From the NCBI RefSeq assembly GCF_945890115.1, contig NZ_CAMDCK010000021.1, positions 1 through 41,977 of the forward strand: DNA of 41,977 nt, written 5' to 3'. This document shows, one piece after another, positions 18,267 through 25,060 of the stretch. The position numbers were made by a program, and so were the translations under genes. The notes under the pieces were generated by a model that was given only the letters and a program-made list of their open reading frames with translations, was not told the DNA's origin and did not search any database. Each line of letters begins with the position of its first letter. Position 1 is the first letter of the stretch. Origin of the DNA: Sphingorhabdus sp. EL138. GTDB taxonomy: Bacteria > Pseudomonadota > Alphaproteobacteria > Sphingomonadales > Sphingomonadaceae.

Positions 18267-19853
18267 ATGGCAGATTGGGATAAAGCAATAGATCTGGGCA
18301 ATTACGGCCAGTTCAATCGCAATTGGGGCGGGATGCACATCAACCCCGCTGTCTTCTTGCCCACGGCGTTCATTTCCTTCGCGGTCATATTATTCAGCCT
18401 GATAGCGCCCAAAGCGTCGACGGACCTGTTCGCCGCTTTGCGCAGTGGTGCCGTTTCCCATTTCGACTGGTTCTTCATGACGTCGGGGAACCTGCTTTTG
18501 CTGTTTTGTGTTGTTGTGGCGGTGTCGCCGCTGGGTAAAATCCGCTTAGGCGGCAAAGGCGCCACGCCCGATTATTCGCGGCTGTCTTGGTTTGCGATGT
18601 TGTTTGGCGCTGGCATGGGCATCGGCCTTGTCTTTTATGGCGTTGGCGAACCGGTAACCCATTTCACCTCGGCCATGGCCGGCGGCCCTGCCGCGCCATT
18701 GGGAGGCGCCGTGGGTGATGCTGCTGCTGCACGCAGCATCGCAATGGCGGCGACTATCTTTGACTGGGCGCTGCACCCTTGGGCGATTTTCGCCGTAACT
18801 GGCCTGGCGCTCGCTTTATTCAACTTTAACTTCAACATGCCGCTCTCCATGCGGTCTGCATTCTACCCCTTGTTCGGCAAGGCTGTTTGGGGCCGCACAG
18901 GCGATGTTTTGGAGGTCTTGGCAGTCCTCGCTACAATCTTTGGGCTGGCGACGTCTCTTGGCCTTGGCGCGCAACAAGCAATGGCAGGGATTGCCTATCT
19001 ATATGACGTGACCAGCTCGTCTCTGACGATATTGGCGCTGATCCTCGTGATGGCGGGCGTCACCTTTCTGTCGATCCGGGGCGGCATTGATCGTGGCATC
19101 CGGATTTTGAGCGAAGTGAACATGTGGGTCGCCTTTGCGTTGTTGATCTTTGTTTTGACCACGGGCTCCACGCTGCAACTGCTTAGCGACCTTGCCAGCA
19201 ATATTTACAACTATCTCAAACTGCTCCCGGCCTTATCCAACCCCGTTGGGCGCACGGACACGGGTTTTTACAACGATTGGTCGGTCTATTATTGGGCATG
19301 GTGGATGAGCTGGGCCCCCTTTGTCGGCATGTTTATGGCGCGTATTTCATTGGGCCGCACGGTGCGTGAATTTATTGCCGGGGCTATGATTTCGCCAAGC
19401 TTGCTTGGCATATTGTGGCTGACTATTTTTGGTGATGCCAGCATCGCGCAGATCGTTGCTGGCAATGGTGCGGACTTGGCTAAAGCATCGCTCGACACGC
19501 AATTATTTGTGCTGCTGGGTGCGTTACCTTGGGCGCAGCTCACGTCCTTTGTGGCGATTGCTCTCATCCTAATCTTTTTCGTGACAGGTTGGGATTCGGG
19601 TACTTTGGTCATCGATACGATGACAGCGGGTGGACGCACCGATACGCTGCTGCGGCAAAAGACAATTTGGTTAGTCGCGGTTGGCGGTATCGGCGTCCTT
19701 CTCCTCCTCAATGGCGGTCTGACCTCGCTGCAGGCAGGGGCCATCGCAACGGGATTGCCCTTGGCCTTCATCTTGCTAGGCATGTGCGTTGGCACATTAA
19801 AAGGGTTGCTGGCTTTGCATCGGCGTCCGGTTAGTGCGGATGACCCGGTATAG
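18267..19853 (+). CDS. BCCT family betaine/carnitine/choline transporter
   Basis: A 528-residue membrane protein from ATG 18267, preceded by a strong GGGGGAGGG ribosome site; a TTG five codons upstream lies inside that site and is unlikely. About twelve transmembrane helices can be traced. The BCCT signature WAWWMSWAPFVGMFMARISL (about 341-360) is followed by GRTVREFI and holds the tryptophans that cage the trimethylammonium group. GMGIGLVFYGVGEPVTHF near 118-135 is the sodium/substrate-site helix. It lies 33 nt after soxG on the same strand and most likely imports glycine betaine for cluster A. The relatively short C-terminal tail suggests an uptake role for catabolism rather than osmosensing. 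Confidence 0.93.
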   Translation: MADWDKAIDLGNYGQFNRNWGGMHINPAVFLPTAFISFAVILFSLIAPKASTDLFAALRSGAVSHFDWFFMTSGNLLLLFCVVVAVSPLGKIRLGGKGATPDYSRLSWFAMLFGAGMGIGLVFYGVGEPVTHFTSAMAGGPAAPLGGAVGDAAAARSIAMAATIFDWALHPWAIFAVTGLALALFNFNFNMPLSMRSAFYPLFGKAVWGRTGDVLEVLAVLATIFGLATSLGLGAQQAMAGIAYLYDVTSSSLTILALILVMAGVTFLSIRGGIDRGIRILSEVNMWVAFALLIFVLTTGSTLQLLSDLASNIYNYLKLLPALSNPVGRTDTGFYNDWSVYYWAWWMSWAPFVGMFMARISLGRTVREFIAGAMISPSLLGILWLTIFGDASIAQIVAGNGADLAKASLDTQLFVLLGALPWAQLTSFVAIALILIFFVTGWDSGTLVIDTMTAGGRTDTLLRQKTIWLVAVGGIGVLLLLNGGLTSLQAGAIATGLPLAFILLGMCVGTLKGLLALHRRPVSADDPV

Positions 19854-19992
19854 TGATGCAAGCATGCAACGCTGCTAAAGCATAATCCGTCTATGTCGAA
19901 AATGCATGGCATTATTACGTAAAGTCTCGAATAGCCATTAGCGCAGGTAATATTAACCGACGCTATGCCTGAGCGCTTGAAGGGGCTGTTGT

Positions 19993-20982
19993 ATGAAATT
20001 GCCACAGGAATTTGATCTGCACGCGTTGGAAGTGTTCATCATGACCGTTGAACTTGGCGGCATGTCGCAATGCGCCGCGCATCTGCAGGTCACGCAATCG
20101 GCGGTTTCGCAAACGATTGCTCGGCTGGAAACGGGTATTGGCGCGTCCTTATTTGATCGCACAATGCGCCCATTGGGCTTAACGGCAAGCGGAAAATCGC
20201 TGTTTGCGCGCGGTCACAAGCTGATCGCCCATGCCCGCCTTGCCTATGATGAGGTCCGCGAAGGCGCAAACCTGCCGATTTCGAGCGTCACGGTTGCAAT
20301 GTCTTTCAGCTTGGCCAATGAACTTACCGCGCCCATTCTTCAACATCTGGGGCCGCGGGCAGACCGATGGAACATCCGCTCAGGCATATCGCTGGAGCAT
20401 CAAGGCGAATTTCTGGCGCGGGACATCGACATGATGGTCACCGGCAGCTTCAGCCTTGAACATCGCGACACGGTGGAACTGCACCCTGTGTTCGAGGAAA
20501 GCTTCATCATGGTTTTCCCGAGAGATTTTCGCGAACCATTGGACATAAACGGCGTGCCATCATCCTTGCCGTTCATCCGTTTTTCCCGCCTGACGGGTAC
20601 AGGGCAGCAAATCGAACGCCAGATTGTCCGGATGAAGTTGAAACTGCCGCAGATGGTCGAAGTGGAATCGTCGCATCAGCAATTGGCATTGGTTGCCGCA
20701 GGCATCGGATGGACCATCACAACGCCAGTGTGCTTGGCGGCTGTGCCGGAGCTACTGCCCGAACTGCGCGCCGAACCGATGACGCGTGGGCGCTTTTCCC
20801 GCGCGATTCAGGTTGTGGCGCGGATGGATGAACTGGGCGATATTCCGCAGCGCACCGCGGCTTTATGTCAGCAGGTTTTGCAGGAAAAAACCTTCCCGCC
20901 GCTGATTGCCGAATATCCATGGATGGCCGAACAATTGTCATGGCCCTCTCCAACGCTCGACGGCGCGGAGATGATGGCATGA
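19993..20982 (+). CDS. LysR family transcriptional regulator
   Basis: A 329-residue LTTR with an N-terminal winged helix-turn-helix (HALEVFIMTVELGGMSQCAA, then Q-S-A-V-S-Q-T-I-A-R-L-E, residues about 10-50) and a C-terminal effector-binding domain. An AAGGGG ribosome site lies 7 nt before ATG 19993. It follows the BCCT gene by 139 nt on the same strand and overlaps the hydrolase start by ATGA, so it is co-translated with that gene. Control of cluster A is a reasonable guess. The 139-nt gap contains an AT-rich stretch but no clear operator. Confidence 0.9.
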   Translation: MKLPQEFDLHALEVFIMTVELGGMSQCAAHLQVTQSAVSQTIARLETGIGASLFDRTMRPLGLTASGKSLFARGHKLIAHARLAYDEVREGANLPISSVTVAMSFSLANELTAPILQHLGPRADRWNIRSGISLEHQGEFLARDIDMMVTGSFSLEHRDTVELHPVFEESFIMVFPRDFREPLDINGVPSSLPFIRFSRLTGTGQQIERQIVRMKLKLPQMVEVESSHQQLALVAAGIGWTITTPVCLAAVPELLPELRAEPMTRGRFSRAIQVVARMDELGDIPQRTAALCQQVLQEKTFPPLIAEYPWMAEQLSWPSPTLDGAEMMA

Positions 20983-22280
20983 TCCGCAGCATCTTGCTTG
21001 CGGGCCTTGCCCTGCTCGCCCCACCCGTCCACGCAGGCGTACCGAGTATCCCCGGCGTTGACGCGCCGGAACTTGCGACATCGGGCCCAAATAAGGTTGG
21101 TTACCGGTCTGTGCTGTTGACTCATCAAAATCAGCCGGATGTCGAAAATGGGGCTTCCGGCGGTACCGAAGTTCCGCTTGTTGATCGCAATTTGCGGGTG
21201 GATATCTGGTACCCCGCAACGGTCAAAAATGGCGCAAAGCCCGTTATCTATCGCGGAAGCCTGTGGGCCGAACCACCGTTCCCGCCGGTAAACTTCTCGC
21301 AAAAGGGCATGGCTGTGGCCGACGCGAAGGCCGCAGGCGGCAAGCATCCATTGGTGATCATCAGCCATGGCTATAGCAATAATCCCGCCATGATGACGTG
21401 GTTGACCGAAAATTTGGCGTCCAAAGGCTATGTCGTTGCGGCGATCCATCACAATGACCCCAACCCTTATGTCGTGTCGCCCAGCACCCGCGCCGCGCCC
21501 AATTTCAACCGACCGCGCGACATCGTTTTTGTTGCAGGCGAACTGCGCTCTGCTTTGGGCGAACTTATCGAGGCGGATAATGTGGCGCTGATTGGCTATT
21601 CACAAGGCGGCTATGGCGTGCTCACCGCTGGCGGGGCATCGCTGGATCCGGCGGGGCCGAATATGGAACTGGTCGCGGGCGGATCACTTAAGGCATTTGC
21701 GCGGGGGCGGGCGCAGGCCGATGCCATGGCGTTAAAAGGCGTGAAGGCCATTGTGGCGCTGGCACCGGCGGGCGGCGCGCCACGCAGCGCATGGGGCGCA
21801 GAAGGTCTTGCCGCACTCACCGCGCCTTTGCTGTTAATCCATGGCGATAGCGACGCGACTGTTGACTATAAAACCGGCGGGCTTGCGGTCTTTGGTGGCG
21901 CTGTAAACAGTGATCGCACTTTGCTGACCTATAAGCAGGCTGGCCATTCGATTGCCCTTAACCCTGCACCGTCCGAAATGCGCGGGACCGTCTGGGATAT
22001 CGACTGGTTTGAAGACCCGATCTGGCGGCAGGACCGGATTAACGCCATCAACCTGCATTTCATCACTGCGTTTCTGGCCGTGCATCTGCGAAAAGACGAC
22101 AGCAAGGCGGCCTATCTGAATGTGGCCGTTGAAAATTCGGATGACGGGCAATGGAATGCGCCTGCCGGAACAGCATGGGGCGCATATAGCCCGGGCGGCG
22201 AAGGCGTGACATTATGGAAGGGCTTCCAACGCCGCCATGCACAAGGGATGACCTTGCAGCATCAGGAAGCGGCGAAGTAA
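20979..22280 (+). CDS. Exported alpha/beta hydrolase (dienelactone hydrolase / PAF-acetylhydrolase-like)
   Basis: The product is 433 residues from ATG 20979, which overlaps the LysR stop. A signal peptide is clear (MIRSILLAGLALLAPPVHAG). The alpha/beta hydrolase triad can be placed as Ser208 in GYSQGG, Asp292 in HGDSD and His323 in AGHSIAL. H-P-L-V-I-I-S-H-G at 123-131 forms the oxyanion region. A longer frame starting 38 codons upstream would lie in the LysR gene and is rejected. The enzyme probably hydrolyses esters in the periplasm. Next to a betaine transporter it could free choline or betaine from an ester, but nothing in the sequence proves this. A terminator-like hairpin follows. Confidence 0.85.
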   Translation: MIRSILLAGLALLAPPVHAGVPSIPGVDAPELATSGPNKVGYRSVLLTHQNQPDVENGASGGTEVPLVDRNLRVDIWYPATVKNGAKPVIYRGSLWAEPPFPPVNFSQKGMAVADAKAAGGKHPLVIISHGYSNNPAMMTWLTENLASKGYVVAAIHHNDPNPYVVSPSTRAAPNFNRPRDIVFVAGELRSALGELIEADNVALIGYSQGGYGVLTAGGASLDPAGPNMELVAGGSLKAFARGRAQADAMALKGVKAIVALAPAGGAPRSAWGAEGLAALTAPLLLIHGDSDATVDYKTGGLAVFGGAVNSDRTLLTYKQAGHSIALNPAPSEMRGTVWDIDWFEDPIWRQDRINAINLHFITAFLAVHLRKDDSKAAYLNVAVENSDDGQWNAPAGTAWGAYSPGGEGVTLWKGFQRRHAQGMTLQHQEAAK

Positions 22281-22295
22281 CGATAGGGTCGCTCC

Positions 22296-22323
22296 GTCGG
22301 GCGTCAAAGAGCCAGACTTTTTT
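22296..22323 (+). terminator. Probable Rho-independent terminator after the hydrolase gene
   Basis: GTC-G-GGC, an 8-nt loop, then GCC-A-GAC is followed at once by TTTTTT (22318-22323). The stem is short with one G-A mismatch, but the six-T run 16 nt after the gene's stop supports a terminator for the LysR-hydrolase transcript. Confidence 0.45.
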
Positions 22324-22362
22324 GCGGCAGGGTGGATATGCACAAAGCCCGCCCGCCGCAAA
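22321..22362. repeat. Long inverted repeat (hairpin) in the 22.3-23.0 kb gap
   Basis: TTTGCGGC pairs perfectly with GCCGCAAA. The stem continues inward as GGGTGG/CCGCCC (one G-T wobble, one bulged A) around a 13-nt loop. It begins in the T-run of the preceding terminator and is followed by AAGGAGG. No T-run follows it on either strand, so its role is not clear; it could be the leader structure of a small RNA. Confidence 0.4.
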
Positions 22363-22860
22363 GGAGGCCCCCAAAACCCGCAGAATTGCTTGCAAGTTCA
22401 CACCCAAATCGCACCATGACCAGTTTGCGCAAAATGGCGTGCGCGCAATAAAATTACCTATAGCATTGCGGCGGGAGAGATGCTTGTCTGAACGGGGAAT
22501 ATTCTAAGCCGCATTTGGCTGTCAAGTTCGGCGATGACTGATCTGACAGTGACGCGACGCCGGGGCGGTACAAAGGATGGGCCACTACAACGAACAATCA
22601 CCAGAAGCAGACGTTCTGGACACGACCCAATTACGGTCGTTCGCTCCAAAGCCCTTCTCGTGACAGCCTTGCGCCCACAACTAGCCAAATGATTCGTAGG
22701 TAAATCGTCCAATAAGCGGACGCGCGCGCAACGCCTTGCTAATAACATGGACTGACCACAATCGACCTTGCGCCAATGCACTGCGTACGGCACTTGCACT
22801 TGCACTTGCACTTGCACTTGCACTTGCACGCGACATTGCGCTGCGCCAGAAAGGCGCTAA
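22363..22860. other. Gene-poor stretch with no convincing coding sequence
   Basis: Apart from the hexamer repeat listed separately, I find no credible gene, RNA or insertion sequence here. Open frames on both strands are long only because they cross the repeat, where every frame gives two-residue repeats, and their flanks resemble no family I know. The region may be decayed DNA or carry an unrecognised small RNA. Confidence 0.5.
22791..22829. repeat. CACTTG hexanucleotide tandem repeat, 6.5 copies
   Basis: CACTTG is repeated six times without mismatch from 22791 and ends with a partial CAC before GCGACATTG. Because the unit is six bases, changes in copy number would not shift a reading frame. 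It lies in non-coding DNA about 215 nt upstream of an FAD oxidoreductase gene. It is the only simple tandem repeat I noticed in the window. Confidence 0.9.
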
Positions 22861-23043
22861 GAGGAGACCGAGCATTTATACGAAGACCGATTTGGCTGGC
22901 TGCACAGCGGCGGAGCGGCAGGCGCGTTGCAAGACAAGACTTTGCTGCTGTGCAACCATAAAGTTGTCGCAACCTGCGCGCGTGTCGCGGCTGCATTCAA
23001 CACGCTGATAATGCTGCCTGCGGTCGAAAGGATGGTCAAATAA
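22861..23043 (+). other. Short coding-like open frame upstream of the FAD oxidoreductase
   Basis: Between TAA 22858 and TAA 23041 the frame stays open for 60 codons with GC-rich third positions and a sensible amino-acid mix (e.g. LLLCNHKVVATCARVAAAFN). It lacks an ATG near its beginning, though a TTG lies about 23 codons in. Its stop is 2 nt before the ATG of the next gene. It may be the 3' end of a truncated gene, a small leader peptide or chance. I recognise no family. Confidence 0.25.
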
Positions 23044-23045
23044 TT

Positions 23046-24389
23046 ATGCAGCGGAATATATCTACCGATGTCCTCGTTGTCGGCGGCGGCACTGCTGGGT
23101 TTGGCGCTGCCTGCGCGGCGGCTAGTCAAGGCGCCCGAGTCCGGTTGATTGAGGGAACCAGCAAGATCGGTGGAGTTATGTCTTTCTGTCCTGGAATGCC
23201 TTGGGGCGGCGGGTTCCCGATAGGCCGGAGCATCGGCGGCATCTTCGACACATTGACAAATATGCTTTGCAACATGCAACCGCCCTTGGCCGAGGTCCGG
23301 CCGTCCACGCTCGAGAATTTCGGTGCCGAAGTGATCTACGACCACGAAGCGGCCGTGTTCGCCATGTTCCAGATGCTGGAGGATGCGGGCGTCACTGTTC
23401 ATCTTAACACTTTCGCGGGATCTCCCGTGTTGGACGGCCAGCGCATCGTGGCGGTAGATTGCTATGACCGGACCGGGCCGCTGACTATCGCGCCAGACAT
23501 TGTGATCGATTGCTCGGGCGATGGTGACATATCCGCCAAGGCTGGCGTACCCTTCGCACTCGGCGACGAGCGCGGAAACATGATGGGCGTGACATTGTCC
23601 TTCTCGATGCTCAATGCGCCTTGGGAACAGGTCTTCGCCAGTGATGATCCCTATTTTACCAAAGAGGCCGCGCGCGGCATTGCCGAGGGCCGGTTGCACC
23701 CCGATCTTGCCAAGCTTTACCTGATGCGCGGATTTCACCGGGATACGGTCTTCTGCAACTCCGTCCATATCCGCGGGGTGGACGGAACCGATCCGCAGCA
23801 GGTGGCAACGGCAACGCAGGAAGGTCGGCGGCGCTGCCATCAGTTGGCGAAGTTTCTTATCGACTGCGTGCCGGGCTTTGAGCACGCCCGGATAAGCGAA
23901 CTAGGCCCGACCATCGGGGTGCGCGAAACTCGGAAGCTTGAGGCAGTGCGTCGTATCCTTGCCCGGGAGCTTGTGGCGGCTACCAAGTTTGCGGATGGGA
24001 TCGTCTGCTGCGACAATCCAATCGACGATGTAATGCGAAGCGACTCCGCCATGACGCATGACTCGATTGTGGCGCAGGGTAGCTATTACACCATTCCCTT
24101 CCAGGCGATGGTGCCGCGCGAAATCGAAAATCTGCTGTTCGCCGGGCGGCTGGTCTGCGCCGACCCTGCCGCCTTTGCCTCGGTTCGCGGCATGCCCCAA
24201 TGCATGGCGATGGGTGAGGCGGCGGGTATCGGGGCGTCGATCGCCCACACACAAAAGCGCGCTGTTCAAGCGCTTGATCCTGCCGAAATTATCGCTGCCC
24301 TTACTGCCCGTGGCGTCAGGGGCATAGGCGGTGAGGCTCTGTCCGATTACGCCCCGGCCTTGAAGTCATTTTCGGTCGACAAAAATTGA
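23046..24389 (+). CDS. FAD-dependent oxidoreductase (FAD_oxidored, PF12831-like), substrate unknown
   Basis: A 447-residue flavoprotein. The FAD-binding start VLVVGGGTAGFGAACAAASQ (about residues 9-28) is followed by GGVMSFCPGMPWGGGFP and the second nucleotide motif VIDCSGDGDISAKAG near 155. The C-terminal TIPFQAMVPREIENLLFAGR and G-M-P-Q-C-M-A-M-G-E-A-A-G are typical of the FAD_oxidored family (fumarate-reductase-like fold). GAAAGGATGG upstream of ATG 23046 could be the ribosome site. Third codon positions look richer in G and C than in the neighbouring genes, and the gene stands alone between gaps of about 765 and 179 nt, hinting at separate acquisition. The substrate cannot be read from the sequence; a link to the flanking sarcosine clusters is possible but unsupported. 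Confidence 0.85.
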   Translation: MQRNISTDVLVVGGGTAGFGAACAAASQGARVRLIEGTSKIGGVMSFCPGMPWGGGFPIGRSIGGIFDTLTNMLCNMQPPLAEVRPSTLENFGAEVIYDHEAAVFAMFQMLEDAGVTVHLNTFAGSPVLDGQRIVAVDCYDRTGPLTIAPDIVIDCSGDGDISAKAGVPFALGDERGNMMGVTLSFSMLNAPWEQVFASDDPYFTKEAARGIAEGRLHPDLAKLYLMRGFHRDTVFCNSVHIRGVDGTDPQQVATATQEGRRRCHQLAKFLIDCVPGFEHARISELGPTIGVRETRKLEAVRRILARELVAATKFADGIVCCDNPIDDVMRSDSAMTHDSIVAQGSYYTIPFQAMVPREIENLLFAGRLVCADPAAFASVRGMPQCMAMGEAAGIGASIAHTQKRAVQALDPAEIIAALTARGVRGIGGEALSDYAPALKSFSVDKN

Positions 24390-24509
24390 GAATGATCGAT
24401 AGAATAGACATTGAGCGCAGATGCTTGGGCAGATTTTTGTTCTGATGCCTATGTGATGCTTGGCACCACATTCCGGCGATACAGACAACAATGTTCCGAC
24501 GTCGGTAAC

Positions 24510-24540
24510 TGCCGTTCGTTTATCTACTAAACGAAGGGCA
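24510..24540. terminator. Perfect hairpin between convergent genes
   Basis: TTCGTTTA-TCTAC-TAAACGAA is a perfect 8-bp stem with a 5-nt loop, extended by TGCC/GGCA beyond one G-G mismatch. It sits in the 179-nt gap between the FAD oxidoreductase and the convergent soxG of cluster B, where a bidirectional terminator is expected. No T-run follows on either strand, so termination is plausible but not proven. Confidence 0.5.
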
Positions 24541-24568
24541 ACTATTTACGAGATCCGACAAACCAAAC

Positions 24569-25060
24569 CTACCCTACCAAACTCTCCGCGGCTTGCTCCC
24601 AAAAGTGCAGCAGGCCCTGACTGAAGCTTAAGGGCACATAGGCGACGCAGGTGGTTTCATCGACCACGTGCAGGCGGACGTTGACATGGTCGATGATTGT
24701 CGCTGCGCTGCATCCTGCGGCGAAAGTTGGGCTTTCGGCGTCGAATACGCCGCCTTCCATCAGGAGCGTGCGCCAGCCTCTGCCTGACAGGCGGAGGCGG
24801 ACGATGCCGCCGCCGATGGCCGTTACCGCGCCGCCGTCGGATAATATGCCGGATAGTGCCGACGTATCGCCCTCGACCAGCCAGACCGTGGGTTCAAAAC
24901 GGATCAGGCGTAGCGCATCGTTGCCGCCTGACCGTCCGGTCGCGGGTAGTGCAAAGCCCATCGCAGCTTTGAAGCGTTTGGCGACAGAAGCTGCGTTGCT
25001 CCAGATTTCAAGCACATGCAGCGGGGCGGCGGGCAGGGTGGAGATTGTCAGTTCAGTCAC
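24569..25060 (-). CDS. soxG: Sarcosine oxidase gamma subunit (copy 2)
   Basis: A 163-residue protein starting at GTG 25060, which overlaps the soxA end by 8 nt, exactly as in cluster A; CAGGGGAGC upstream is a good ribosome site. A longer reading 33 codons upstream lies in soxA and is rejected. SoxG features are present: IRFEPTVWLVEG near residue 60, then G-G-V-F-D and C-S-A-A-T-I-I-D-H-V-N-V near 120. It diverges clearly from the first copy, so the two clusters are not a recent duplication. It is the last gene of cluster B. Confidence 0.83.
   Translation of the reverse strand: MTELTISTLPAAPLHVLEIWSNAASVAKRFKAAMGFALPATGRSGGNDALRLIRFEPTVWLVEGDTSALSGILSDGGAVTAIGGGIVRLRLSGRGWRTLLMEGGVFDAESPTFAAGCSAATIIDHVNVRLHVVDETTCVAYVPLSFSQGLLHFWEQAAESLVG

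Noticed and set aside
20865-20978. Longer start for the exported hydrolase
   Set aside because: It would place 38 residues before a clear signal peptide and run through the LysR gene; ATG 20979 is far better.
22465-22500. GCGGGAGAG motif resembling the core of a glycine riboswitch
   Set aside because: The second conserved part (CCGAAGGGG-type) does not follow and no glycine-cleavage gene lies downstream, so chance is likelier despite the glycine-related neighbourhood.
22791-22829. Possible CRISPR array
   Set aside because: The units are six bases with no spacers and there are no cas genes; it is a simple tandem repeat.
22458-23008. Frames with repeated Leu-Ala, Cys-Lys, Val-Gln or His-Leu dipeptides
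   Set aside because: They are translations of the CACTTG repeat in different frames; the flanking sequence is not protein-like and no start has a ribosome site.
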